A stretch of 64,000 bases of DNA from positions 7,068,001 to 7,132,000 of the forward strand of contig CAJQUN010000009.1 in NCBI GenBank assembly GCA_907163345.1, written 5' to 3'. The translations under genes were made by a program, and so were the position numbers. Below the pieces are notes generated by a model. That model had not been told where the DNA came from. It searched no databases and saw only the letters and a program-made list of their open reading frames with translations. The DNA is from Haberlea rhodopensis (Eukaryota > Streptophyta > Magnoliopsida > Lamiales > Gesneriaceae). Below, one piece after another: positions 45,147-56,539 of this stretch (within the stretch, counting starts at the first letter, position 1; every line of letters starts with the position of its first letter).

Positions 45147-45556
45147 TTGATCTCCCACCATTATGAATCATATTATAGGCACCCATGGTTGGAGGCCCGA
45201 TTAATTGATTCACCACTTATCAAACAGTTTCTCATGATTTGTAATGAGCTAGTGCGTGACTCAGGTTCTGTTCAGCATGATGTCTCTTGGTTAGCCTCAT
45301 GGTTTTATGATGTCTCATTAGGGATACACCAAGTTTATCAGTTCTTCGGACCTCATAGGCTTCATGTACCATGGGCTTCAGTGGTGTCGAAACCCTATAT
45401 TCTGACAAAGCAATCATTTACCTTATGTTTAAGAGCTCAGGATCGCCTTGCTATGCTGGATCGCTAGCCCTTTGTTCTGGACAAAGGATGTGTTCTCTAT
45501 GTTACAGGGGTAGAGAGTCCAGATCAATTATCATTCACCTGTCCTTGTAGGAGAGC
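45147..45556 (+). pseudogene. LINE reverse-transcriptase zinc-binding (zf-RVT) fragment
   Basis: The frame reads PYILTKQSFTLCLRAQDRLA then LDR, a stop, and GCVLYVTGVESPDQLSFTCP in the same frame. This matches the zf-RVT segment near the C-terminus of plant LINE polyproteins (W..RLLTQDRL, then C-x2-C, then E..DHLFF.CP). One stop and lost Cys/His residues show it is dead. The fragment is cut at its right end by the hAT MITE. Confidence 0.6.
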
Positions 45557-45564
45557 ATTATGAG

Positions 45565-45938
45565 TAGGGGTGGTTACCGGTTCGAACCGGTCCGGAACCG
45601 GCCGGTTACGGGCCCGTTATGGGCGGAACCGGTCCGATCCGGTAAGGAACCGGATCGGATCCGGTTCCGGTTCCATTGGTTCCGGGTTGGACCGGTTCCA
45701 ACCCGGAACCAGATTTTTCTTTTCTTTTTTTTTTATAAATGGATCCGGTTCCGGTTCAATCCGGAACCGGACCCGTTTGGTCCGGAACCGGTAAGATACC
45801 GGATTCGAAACGGTAGAACCGATCCGGTCCGGTATCAAACCGGTTCGGGACCGGTTAGTCCGGTTCCGATTTCGGACCGGACTAACCGGCCTGGTTTCGG
45901 ACCGGGTCCGGATCGACCTGGTCCGATAAGCACCCCTA
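45565..45938. mobile_element. hAT-type MITE filled with CCGG-rich palindromes
   Basis: The element starts TAGGGGTGGTTA and ends ATAAGCACCCCTA, giving an inverted terminal repeat TAGGGGTG. It is flanked by perfect 8-bp direct repeats ATTATGAG (45557-45564 and 45939-45946). An 8-bp target duplication and this terminus are typical of hAT elements. The 374-bp interior consists mainly of CCGGTTCC/GGAACCGG variants with one T-run, so nearly every segment is self-complementary. Long open frames rich in Gly, Arg, Pro and Ser on both strands are by-products. No transposase is encoded. Confidence 0.88.
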
Positions 45939-45946
45939 ATTATGAG

Positions 45947-46425
45947 GCATTGTATGATTATGGCTTTCTATGTGTTTCCTATGACTACCATTCCTAATGT
46001 CTTAAATGTTGCTCGAGAAAGCCTACTGTGGTACATAGCGGATTATGAAAGCTTTGACTACCGTTCCTAATGTATTCCTTACCTCCAAAACTAGGGTTCA
46101 GTACTTTGTAGTATAACATAGAACAATATATCAATTTAGATCCAATGGTTCAAAGTTGATTTGGATCTGTGGAATCCACCAAAAAATTAAACCTCATATA
46201 ACCAAATTAAACTTGGACATTGGATCTTACATGAGGGTATTATCTTCGTGCTGTCATCTCATTAACACAAGATTAGTTAGCTTGAAATAAATGAAAAATA
46301 AATAAATAACACTTTTGATATTCCTTTACTTCTCTACGTTAGATATATAAATATGTTGACATGTATAATACAAGAACATGTAAAAAATATATGGATACAC
46401 ATGTACACGTTAACACGCATCTATA

Positions 46426-46467
<42 letters not shown>

Positions 46468-47160
46468 TGTATTTATACATCAGATAGTATTTAGTAACGA
46501 GGTAGTTTCAAAGGACTCGGTTGTGGACTTGATTAAATTCAAATTGTGGCAATGGATTTCGGCAAAGCTTGGAGGATCTTTCCCCTACTCGGCTATTGAG
46601 TTGTATCGTGAACCTTTAGTGTGTCTGAAGCCGGTGTGGCTAACATTTTATTTGGAAAAATTTGTTAGCCAATAAATTCTACTCCCGTATGAGCCTCAAT
46701 AACTCGAGCATAATCACTTATTTGTTGATAGAAATAATTCTCATGCTGCTTCTTTACAAATCCATTGGAAAGAGAAAAGGATAAGAATGATAACTAGAGA
46801 ATGCTTGATGTTATGCTTACGCCGAGTGATCTATTCCCATTACTCTTGAATTATATATATACCTTACAGAAACTCACATCATCTATCAGATTCAGGGGTC
46901 CAAATGTGAAATACCCACTAGGAGTAAAACCGAGTGGAACATCTCTTTTATCTCTAAAGAATGAACAAAATAGTTATAATCTCTTATCCTTTTTTCTCCC
47001 CATAATGGATTATAAGTCTACAACATAAGATTCGACCAACGATACTAAGTTTTTGCTCGAATTATTGATTCTCATACACAAGTAAGAACTGATTAGACAA
47101 CAAATTTCATTAACCCTAAGCTACACATGACAACTCGAAATTTGTTAATCTATTTAAGAG
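45947..47160. other. Intergenic AT-rich DNA with (AT)n microsatellite
   Basis: No gene is recognised. An (AT)n run occupies about 46431-46464. Open frames of about 75-105 codons (46361-46675, 46801-47028) lack domains and straddle the microsatellite or AT-rich DNA. Confidence 0.4.
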
Positions 47161-47164
47161 TTAG

Positions 47165-47460
47165 TGACAATTTACCACATGTGGTATTGCTAATAGACAT
47201 TTTACCTCGGTTTGTAAATAGACAGTAAACCCCTATGATTTGAAAATACGTCTACCTCCTTGTAGTTTTTAAAATAGACAGTTTGCACCTAGTGATTTGC
47301 AAAATATAGCACATTATCCCCTTACATGGAGGAGGTGTTTTGAAAATATTCACAAACTATAAGGGTAAACTGTTTATTTTCAAGCTGCGTGGATTTAAAG
47401 TGTCTATTTAGAAAAACACAGTGGGATTCGTTGCCAGAAACCCTCTTTTTTAACACAAAT
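47165..47460. repeat. Foldback MITE candidate
   Basis: The left arm (GTGACAATTTACCACATGTGG..., CAGTAAACCCCTATGATTTG) matches the reverse complement of the right arm (CTGGCAACGAATCCCACTGTG..., CAGTTTACCCTTATAGTTTG), meeting at a central ATGGAGGAGG area. Arm identity is moderate and I cannot identify a target duplication. Confidence 0.4.
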
Positions 47461-47470
47461 TTTACTTTAT

Positions 47471-47850
47471 AAACAACAAGACTATACAATTAATGGCATT
47501 TTTTTGCAGATGACCATTGCGATCGGATCATACTCGGTCCTTGGTCGAATCCTCCCCGCTCAGCATGCTCGTTTTTATAACGACGACTCAATGAAATTTG
47601 ACTCTTTATATAGAGATTTGGCTACCATGTATGAATTCATGCATTCTAAACAACAAGATTTATGAAGACACAATTAATGGCATGTTTTGCAGAAAAAAAT
47701 TGCACCTTACCATTAACATCGGATCATACTCGGTCCTTGGTCGAATCCTCCCCGCTCACCCCTATTCTCGTGCTTGTTTTATAATGACGACTCAATGAAA
47801 TTTGACTCATTATATAGATATTTTGTTACCATGTATGAATTCATGCATTC
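47471..47850 (+). repeat. Tandem duplication of a 177-bp unit
   Basis: The unit begins AAACAACAAGA, contains CGGATCATACTCGGTCCTTGG and TCGAATCCTCCCCGCTCA, and ends ATGTATGAATTCATGCATTC; it occurs at 47471-47647 and 47648-47850. The second copy has a few insertions. Both copies contain a CAATGAAATTTGACTC...TATATAG segment. I do not recognise the source; it might be part of a transposon or of a lost gene. Confidence 0.75.
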
Positions 47851-48015
47851 CCCTAATTTTATTATGGATTCCAAATATGTAAAAAATACTATATTGACCA
47901 ATAAACAATATCTTTGACTTGTGTTTGAAAATATTGCATTCTTAATTTAAACAAGGATAATAGTTCGACTGTTTGGGAGGGGAAATGGTAGCTCTGATAA
48001 CATATTAGTTATTTT

Positions 48016-48343
48016 GGGTTAATATATTAAAACATCACTACAATTTTGGTTCATTCAAGATTTAGTCCTAAAGTTTTTAATGACACGCTTTAATCACTAA
48101 ATTTTTTTTAAAATAATTCTGGTTAAGTCCCAAAATTAAGTCAGTTGTGAGAAACAAACAAAAAGGGACTGATTCAGAAATTTTTTTACCGGTTCAGTAC
48201 CTTTCCGTATACTTTTTACGACTACCGTCTGTGAATGAATTGGGAAATTTTTTAAAACTTTAGGGATTAAACTTGGTCACTAAACTTTGGGGACTAAAAC
48301 GGGAATAGACCCAAATTACAGGGACGCTTTAATGTATTTTCCC
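48016..48343. mobile_element. MULE-like foldback MITE
   Basis: The ends are inverted repeats: GGGTTAATATATTAAAACATC at the left against GGGAAAATACATTAAAGCGTC (reverse complement of the right end), continuing through TTTAGTCC.TAAAGTTTT-type blocks. Flanking 9-mers AGTTATTTT (48007-48015) and AGTAATTTT (48344-48352) differ at one base, consistent with an aged 9-bp target duplication. No coding capacity. The element structure resembles the TIR style of the large MULE at 53057-57377. Confidence 0.65.
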
Positions 48344-48352
48344 AGTAATTTT

Positions 48353-49720
48353 ATACATATGTTATCCGTGTATAAATCATTTTTTATACAATATTTTTTG
48401 TGTGAAATAATAATTTGTGTAAAAAAAAGAGATTTTTATTCCAATGAAGAAGTTTAAAAACAAGTTTGTCATGTTGTTTTGATATTTAATTAAAATAATT
48501 ATTTAGTAGGATATTATTATTGTTTATCAAGTTTATAATATTTTATAAAAATATTTGTATTTTATATTAAGGATGATGCATTCATTTTGTAAACACACCA
48601 TAAGACAATGGTTAGTTACTATATATTACTCATTTATTATTATAATAATAATAGATAGTAGTAATTATTTCAATCGTCAGCAATGACCAATTATCTCATA
48701 AATTTAAAATAAAATATAGAGTGCAGATTTTGCAGATAAAAATTTTCCAAGCTTCCATTTTTATAGAAATGTTTATTGACTTGCCATTTTGTTCTTGCCT
48801 TCCATCTTTTGAAAAGATGGAATTGACAATAGTTATATAAAAATATATTTAATTTCAAAAGGACATAATTTATATTAGCTATTAAAATAAAGAGTTTAAA
48901 AATATAAAGGTTTTTTTTTATATATTTGTTAAAATCATAATTTAAACGTTTGCAATGCAAATTATTTATTAGACAAATATATAATTTACCAATAAATTTG
49001 TTGGAAACAATAATTTAATATTAAAACTGAAAATTTTGTAATGTGCTTTTTGGGATCACGGATAGTTAGTGGTGGATGTAGTGCAGATTATGTGAATTTA
49101 AACTTTAAACTCAAGAAACATGTAGTTTAGCCATGGGAAAAACTCCGTCAATTTTTGTTGCTAATTAGCATTCGTCGATGACTGGTCAATTAATCATTTA
49201 TATTGTGTTCGGATCGATGAATTTCATTTAAATGCAGAGATTTGATTTGGGAATGAATTTGAAACTTGGATTTGAATATATCTTAGGTGCATTTCAAATT
49301 CATCACAATACTATTACATTTACATAAATTCGGATAGAGATGAATTTGAAATGCATTCAATATAAATTCATTCAAACTATTAAATAGATTAAAAATTTAT
49401 GATTTTCAAATCTTCCAATACAAATTCACCCTTAGTGTTTATATAGTTTCTGACACAACCTAATATTTGTGGTTTGATATCATAGCCCTAATCCAACAAA
49501 AAGATGAAACTACAAGTTGTAGTTTATTTGGTATGCTGCAAGTTGGGGCTGTTTAGTTATTTATTTTTGTAGTATAAATATAAATCCAGTTTATGATAAA
49601 AATGAATATTTTGATATATTCTCATCCATAATTAACTTGTCTTCATGTATATATTAGAATATAATAATATAATTTATTCTATAATAGCACTGACATTTTT
49701 TTAGTGTAAAACATGGATTA
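48353..49720. other. AT-rich intergenic DNA, nothing recognised
   Basis: Very AT-rich at the left, with a T-run-flanked minus-strand frame (48960-48691) of Lys/Asn/Phe/Ile composition that is surely chance. No repeat boundary or gene is visible. Confidence 0.4.
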
Positions 49721-50870
49721 TATTAAAACACACCCGAAGTACAATAATTGCAACAGACAATAAAAGTGAAGGACTTATAGACATCGAGTAAGAGACATTT
49801 AAAAGTAGATAAATAAAAGGTTTAATGGAATGAGATTCACAGCATAGATGCAATCATGCAATAGCTTGACCAGGAGTATCCAAAAATCGCCAAAGTGAAA
49901 CCAGATCCCCTTAAACCAAACAATCCAGCGTAAGGTCGAAACAGGGAACTACCTTCCAATAATTCTGATGGTATAAATACGGATAAACAAGAGACAAAAA
50001 TTGATAGAAGACCAGCATACGAACAAACTCTCGTATCCAAATCTCAATCGAAAAATCGTGGACCAATGAACGCCACTGGATGACGTACGAAGCCTAGAAT
50101 CCCATAAGTCAAAGCCAAACAAAACCCAAGCAGTGACACAAAACCAAAAAACCACTTCCAGTAAGACAAAATAGGAACACTATAAATGGAAACAGTTGGG
50201 GCCATAGAGCAAAACAGTCCAAGCATGTAGACAGCCCAACCACTACCAAAATGGCATATCCTAAACCGACACCGCAATAGAATGACTAACAAAAACATAT
50301 CTACCAAACAACACCGACAGAATAGAAATATATAGTAAGGACTGAGTGTTAGGACACAAAAGTGGGTAGCTTTCACGACTAGCCAGTCGCAAACAAAAGA
50401 ATACAGGGTCGCTCTACAAACCCGCACATGCCACCAAAGTCCCCTCATGCCAAGCGGCGGGGTTGCCGCGCAACCGTCGCCGAGAAAATAGAAAACAACC
50501 AAAGCTGGACACCTAGATCCGTCGAAAAGAACAAGATCCACCATCACCAAGACTGCCACCGCCACCCAAACCACCACCAGTACCGAAATCACCACCTAGT
50601 TCCCCGTTGGTTCCCCCGCCAAGATCACCACAGGGACGAATCACCTCGCTTAAACGGTCACCCCCAAAAACTACCCCTTCGTGACCAGGACTACCGCCAG
50701 CACCACCTCTTAGCCGCCCATCAAGGTCAACCGCACCACCAGTGCCACCACCTAAACTACCACTGCCACCAAACTCCCCACCGTGGCCAGTCCCACCACC
50801 AGCGCCACTGCCAAAACAAAATGTTGAATCATCTACTTGAAAAAAAATAGTAATGTATGACAATTATGTG
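49721..50870 (-). other. Unassigned GC-richer block with a glycine-rich frame
   Basis: Between AT-rich flanks lies a block whose minus strand encodes, from 50863 to 50513, a 116-codon frame composed largely of Gly with Ser, Asp and Thr (the plus strand shows ACCACC/GCCACC triplets). Overlapping minus-strand frames (50595-50044) are hydrophobic and Cys/Trp-rich. The Gly-rich part is low-complexity and I cannot match it to a known gene. The hydrophobic frames resemble non-coding LINE or Helitron-derived DNA rather than a membrane protein. Its right edge adjoins hAT remnants. Confidence 0.3.
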
Positions 50871-50879
50871 ATGTCGAAA

Positions 50880-51910
50880 ATGTTGAGGAAAATGGCATAA
50901 TAGCAGTTTGTAAAAAATGAAAAAAAGATTATGTATATGCTTCTTCGGGTGGGACGGGTCATTTATTTAGGCATATGACTAAGCATGTTTGTCTTATAAA
51001 GATCCCATTACTTTTTTTAGTGAAATAATGTCTGAACAATTTTATTTTTATGATGATGATTGGGAAATTACTTCTAGTATATTATAAATTTGGTGGAACC
51101 TTTTTATGATGCTACTAAATTATTTTGGGATACCACTATCCAACTTCTTCAAAAAAATTTAAATAAAATTTATGAAATTAGTGAATGTTTTTGCATCATA
51201 TAGAGAAAATCCTTTATTTATAAACATTGTTGCACCGATGGAGTTTAAATTTTAAAAAAAACTGGAAACAATTTTCATCTTTGAATCTTTTGGCCGTAAT
51301 TATAGATCCTAGATTAAAATTATATAGTGTAGAAATTATAATTGAAGCATATTACACTAACATGAATTATGATAATATTAATGTCCATAAGAAAAAGAAC
51401 GTATTATTAATACTTTATTTTCTTTGTTTTCATTATTTGATTCACTATATAATTCTAGGTCATTTCTAATAAGAGAAAGTAGTGGTTGATGATAGAAGTA
51501 AATGTTCTATGTGGACAATATTAAGAAGAAAACAAGATTCTACTCCAACTTCTTCTAGTTATACTCCATTTTCATTTACTGAGCTTCAAATATATTTAAA
51601 CCAAGTAATTAATTTTAGTGAACAAGAACAAAAAACATTAGATATTTTGGCATGGTGGAAAGATAATGCTAAACTTTGGACAGTGCTTTCCATAATGGCA
51701 CATGATTTACTAACCCCTTCATATCCACAGTTCCATCGGAGTCTTGTTCTAGAGCAGGTGGCAGAGTCCTTGATGAAAAAGACGTAAAATGAAAGCAAAC
51801 ACCATAGATATGTGTATTCTATTAAAAGATTGGTTGGATGTCGATAGCCGTTTACAAGGTGTAGGAATACATTATGTATCTTCTGACGAAAATGAAGAAA
51901 GTTGAATGTT
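50880..51910 (+). pseudogene. Dead hAT transposase (BED finger and C-terminal domain)
   Basis: Near 50940 a frame reads SSGGTGHLFRHMTKHV, the second half of a BED zinc finger (H-x3-H). Around 51200-51340 WSLNFKKNWKQFSSLNLLAVI and DPRLKL recall the region before the hAT dimerisation domain. From 51580 the EQKTLDILAWWKDNAKLWTV then LSIMAHDLL stretch is the hAT C-terminal dimerisation signature. After a frameshift near 51735 the reading continues as SRAGGRVLDE and MCILLKDWLDVDSRL in another frame. The middle of the transposase, including catalytic Asp residues, is missing. The element is therefore inactive. Confidence 0.75.
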
Positions 51911-52144
51911 TTATGTTAATATTTTGTGATTTTGATACTTTGTTACGTGAATGTAAATATGTAATTTATATTTATTCAATTCATAGTGAATAACTTTGAA
52001 TTTTTCATGTGTATTGTGTCAAGCTATTACTTGTTATACTATTCTTATATTTAATAACTTAATTAATATAAACTATATATATATATATATTTTTTTTTGT
52101 AAACAATCAAACGTTAAAAAAAGTTTTATAAAAATAAAAAATCG

Positions 52145-52285
52145 ACGTGGGTCGTGCCAGCACGACATGGCCAGATGCCACGAGCCTATGGGACGTGCTT
52201 GACCTAGGTATTTTGGAAACTGGTCATGCTTGCACGACCTGTTCCAAAAGGTGCCGGCCCGACACGACCTGTTTGACACCAGTAA
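52145..52285. repeat. hAT-type terminal region
   Basis: Contains GGGTCGTGCCAGCACGACATGG, GCTTGCACGACCTG and CGGCCCGACACGACCTG, then TTTGACACC near 52275. Repeated CACGAC/GTCGTG words followed by TTTGACACC are usual near the ends of plant hAT elements. This is likely the right end of the hAT element whose transposase lies to the left; a matching left end was not found. Confidence 0.45.
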
Positions 52286-52345
52286 TTCTAAGCATGGATC
52301 GATCCCCACTTAGCATAGAGGGATTACGTGATCTGTCACGTGCCT

Positions 52346-52401
52346 TTAGCCCTAGTGGCATCACGTGTCCTAGAATTAGGATAAATCTCTAGTTCGAGAC
52401 C
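52346..52401 (+). repeat. tRNA-derived SINE head candidate
   Basis: TTAGCCCTAGTGGCATC resembles an RNA polymerase III A box (TRGCnnAGTGG), and AGTTCGAGACC about 45 bases on resembles a B box (GGTTCGAnnCC). The spacing fits a tRNA-derived SINE. The sequence cannot fold as a normal tRNA, and no clear 3' tail or target duplication was found. Confidence 0.4.
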
Positions 52402-52439
52402 CGATAACCCCCTCCCCAATCATAAAAAAGGCTTTAAAA

Positions 52440-53047
52440 GTTAGTTTTGCTTTGCTCATCTCATTTGAATGAATATTTCTCAATTTTATAGGTAAATAAT
52501 TGTGGTATATGGGTGTAAATGAATCAGACCGACTCAAAAATATTTGATTCGTATTGGAAATTATTGAATTCAAACCATAGTCAAACATATTCGAACTTTT
52601 TCATAGTCGACTTTGAACAGTTGTGATATTTTATTAATATAATAGAATCATATTAAATAAATATATTTCAAATATTTTGAGTTTTGAGCTTTTATTTCGA
52701 GTAATAATTCAAATAACTCCTACATGCTCCAATATGTTTTTGAGCTTTTACCTATTTGGATCCCGGATTGAGCTCAGATTTGAGCGTTACATTTTTCTAT
52801 ATATTTAACTCAATTCGATTCGTTTATGCACGTACGTAAAGTACTTCATATTCTCATCTTTTTAAGCACCTCCACGTTACTACTCATAGCATTTTGTATA
52901 GACATATTAGTATTCTTGTGAAAGTAGGCATAAAATAGATATGTTAACTCAAAAACATTTTCATGTAGGTCTTAATTTAATATTCTGTTATTTCCTTTTT
53001 TCCCCCCTTAATCTAATGAAGGTTTCCATAAAAATATACTGGAAATC
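52440..53047. other. Intergenic DNA left of the Mutator-like element
   Basis: AT-rich without genes. Because the Mutator-like element was inserted at 53057, the last part of this stretch was directly continuous with the present 57387 before that event, so it probably holds the original upstream promoter of the kelch gene at 57475. Confidence 0.4.
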
Positions 53048-53056
53048 GTTTCAGTT

Positions 53057-53296
53057 GGGGAAAATGCATTTTTCATCCTTTAACTTTCAATTTGCTGCAT
53101 TATAAGTCCTTATAATTTCAACTCCACAATTTTAGTCCTCTATGTTTATTATATAAGCAATTTCGGTCCTTTAAGTTTATAACCTGCAATTTTAATCCTT
53201 TAATTATCAGGACCCATAATTTTCATCCTTTGTGTTTTGTCACCTTGCAATTTTAATCTTTTATATGCCAGTATCGGAATTTTCATCTCTGTAGCC
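53057..53296. repeat. Left terminal inverted repeat of the MULE
   Basis: About 240 bases matching the reverse complement of 57131-57377. It contains a semi-regular array of TTTTAGTCC/TTTTAATCC/TTTTCATCC phrases about 35-40 bases apart, probably the subterminal repeats recognised by the transposase. Confidence 0.9.
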
Positions 53297-54286
53297 AGAA
53301 TATAAGTAGCAGAATGTGTAATCCTCAAGCAAACCCAATCATAAAAATTGGGTCATCGACCACAGCTAACCACCCATTTTGTTATGCTTAATTTTTTTTA
53401 ATGTTTAAGTTATCACTCCTCAATATGATACGAGGAAGGTATTCTGCGCTAAAAATTTAATGAGTGATGCAAATTAAATATTGATAATTAGCTATTAAAA
53501 TACTTTTCGAAAACAACTTTTTTATAAATAGTCATGGAAACTCTGTTTGGCCAACAAAAAACCATATTCTAGTGACCAGCATATAATCTATTAAAAACAT
53601 CATCTCTGGCAAAAAAAAAAAAACACCATAATCTGGTCATAAGTGCTAGCATATAAATACACACAATATCAAAATTAATAAGAAGTGGCTAACCAACAGT
53701 TTTTGTGGCCACAAAAATCAACTGAATAAGATCTAACCATCGTAGAAATTTCACTTAATATCCAAATCATTATTCCTTTTAATGCATCAGTAGCTTCTCA
53801 ATTCTTCTTGACATTATTGCCTTTCATTTTTCCGAGGTTCGATAATGTGATAAACTCCTTACCCCCCTTCATAACAGTGTGGAAACTTGATTCAGAAGGA
53901 TGAGATTGAGCATCCATCTGTCTTAGAGATTGTTGGAATGGTGTTGATCCATGCTGAAATTGCCTATGTGCCTCATACAATTCATAAACTTCATCAAGTG
54001 ATTATTGGAATGGAATATGCGCTGGAGGATGTAGTGGAGGCTGCAATGGTTCCTTTGCTCGAAACTATAATGATGTTTTTGAGCATTGATCGGCAATAAC
54101 ATAAAAGAGTGATAGACTCGGTTAATGTAAATCCCTTAAAATTCCAGCATATAAATGCATAGAAATAACAGAAAAAAGTTACCATTTTAGCTGTGGTATT
54201 TGATGATTGGTGTTCAACCTCTTTGAGATATCCCTACTTTTTCTTACCTGCCAAACTAATAATATAATTAAATAATATTTTCAGAA

Positions 54287-56530
54287 TCACATGAAGAATA
54301 TTACAATAACTAGATGCAAGATATAGAATATTACGTACCTTGAGTTTCGTTTAACCAAATACTGATTCAATTGATCACCAAAAACATCACTTGAAATGTG
54401 TGCTTCAAGTGTTATTTGACTCAGAGGATCAAAAGTTGTGGATTGGATGCTCAGGTCATTTTCACCTACCAGAAAAGCTCCAAAAGTCTCATCAAGAGCT
54501 TCATTAAATTCCTCATCGTGGAAAGCTTCATTAGCGGCATCTTGATTCCTTTGAGCAGTTTGGGCTTTCTTGACAGGACATGTTCTTGCATTGTGTTTAT
54601 GTCCTCCACAAAAGCCACACTTTACAGTTGGTTGGTTCCTCTTACTCTTATAAGCATCTTTTCCTTTTATTATTAACAGGCTCGCCAAAGTTAGGAGGTA
54701 GTGGTGGAATAAAAAATGTTTCTCCCCATAACTCCTCACCATTAGTCCCACATATTGCTCTCAAATATACATCCTTATAAGTGTCTACCCTATAACACCT
54801 ATGTATGTAATTCATGGGATTTTGATGTGCTTCAGAAAGCGTGCGCAGGGCATGTGAACAAGGTATTCCAGTGAGCTGGCATCTTCTACATGTGCATGTC
54901 ATCTCCTCAAAATCCACATTGTATTGTTCCTTCCTGAAATTTGTCAGTTGATAATGTGTGTTATCACATTTTTTGCATACGCAACGAGCAATCTTGTTCT
55001 GATTCTTCTGTAACAATACTCTAATTTGAGGACATATGAACCCAGTCCATTTCTCATTTGCCATATCTCTATTTTTCTGCATTCTAGTCATGAGAAACTC
55101 TCTTATCCACTCAAGCATTGTTATTATGGGTTTTTCCCTCTCATCTAGGATCATCGAGTTGAAAGATTCACAAAAATTATTTAGAGTCATGTCACATTTA
55201 GGAATTGTATTGAAATGAGATTTAGACCAGTAATGTGGATCTTTGTCTTGCAACCAGACAAGAGCCTCTTCATCAAGATTTGAAATTTCTTTCATTGTGG
55301 TTTTGAATTCACCATATGTTGTTTGGTTTGATGCTTTAAACAAAGCTTCCTTATGTGCATCACCCTTAAAACCAGCCTTGAAGAAGTTTTTCCCCATATG
55401 CATGATGCAAAATATGTGGCTCGCACCATAGAACACATCATTAAAGGCTTGTTTCAAGCCTTTTATCAGACATGATTGTGAGCTGGTCATTTTTTACAAT
55501 TTGCAAATCTTCCTTCAAAAGGCTTAGAAACCAATTCCAAGTCTCCCCGGTTTCACTACACACCACAACATATACAATTGGAAATGGCTTGTTATTTGGG
55601 TCAATTCCCACATCAGTTAGAAGGACACCAATCCAGCTAAATACCCATGTTTCAAAGCACCTAAGCAAACATAGAAGTTTTTAAACCTCAACTCTCCTTC
55701 ACTGTCATCAACCCCTAATACCACTGTAGAACCTGGAATAGTTCTTAAAAGTTCTTCTCTATAGTCCCACAATTTGGCGTACTGTACATCAGGATCCCCC
55801 TCAAGAATTTTTAAGGCTTTTCTCTTAGTTCGATATGCCTGATCTTCACTGATGTTTGCATCGATTTCAGCTATAACATCAAGCATAAAACCACGAGTGG
55901 ATCTTCTTGGAACAGTCTTGAACTTGTCTAGGAATCTATCGGCTAACCATGGCGACTTAACATTTCCTACATTGAATGTCTGGACACAACTATGTTCAGG
56001 ATTGTAGTTGTATATGACATATGCCAACTCATCAATTACACTGTGTGCATGAATTTTCCATTCGCAACCATCCGCTTCACACTTCACATTCAGTCTCACT
56101 TTGTCATTTTTCACAATTTTTATGCTCCTACTCGTCTTTATAGCATGAGAATGTATAGATTTTCTCAATTTTCCTTTGTAGGAAAAGCCATGTCTAGGCA
56201 AAACTTAGGATCATAGTCATCATATTCTCTGAAAATAGGCCTCTTTACTATATTGACAAGCCTCTCATCATCCTCACTGTCAGAGATAAGTCGTAGTCTA
56301 TTTCACCTTCAATATCATACACTATAACATCCTCACTATGATAACCATTGTCAACTTGCTCAATCACAATGTTGCTATTCTGGTCTTCATTGTGACTCAA
56401 TATATAGCCAATTCTCCATCATTACTTTCACTTTCCATATATGTGTCTACTCCTTCACAAAGCATAAGTTCACAAAATATTTTCCTTGATTCAGAATCAT
56501 CAAGAAGAAGCTTAAACCCTTTGTTCATTT
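54287..56530 (-). pseudogene. MuDR-type MULE transposase, frameshifted
   Basis: Minus-strand segments in order: an acidic N-terminal frame starting near 56530; the MuDR-family DNA-binding region (56201-55617, with VRLNVKCEADGCEWKIHA and the EHSC motif); the MULE catalytic domain (55668-55441, DVGIDPNNKPFPIVYVVVCS and TIMSD); the HIFCIMHMGKNF and NNFCESFNSMI blocks, then a SWIM zinc finger C-T-C-x10-C-x-H around 54860-54890 (55490-54648); and a C-terminal zinc knuckle C-x2-C-x4-H-x4-C (54751-54287). The reading frame changes near 55640, 55470 and 54660, so no full protein can be made. Active relatives cut the TIR ends and insert with 9-bp duplications. A further piece near 53980-53800 may be a 3' exon. 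Confidence 0.85.
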
Positions 56531-56539
56531 AACATACTA

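Noticed and set aside
45560..45997. Long open frames on both strands, rich in Arg, Gly, Pro and Ser, as a possible new gene
   Set aside because: They lie almost wholly inside the CCGG-rich hAT MITE and arise from its palindromic repeat; the frames end where the element ends.
46431..46464. AT runs as a replication origin or scaffold-attachment site
   Set aside because: Plain dinucleotide microsatellites; nothing in the sequence supports a specific role.
50044..50595. A 183-codon hydrophobic minus-strand frame as a membrane protein
   Set aside because: Irregular Cys/Trp/Phe-rich composition with overlapping frames of similar length; looks like non-coding repeat DNA. Kept only as an unassigned block.
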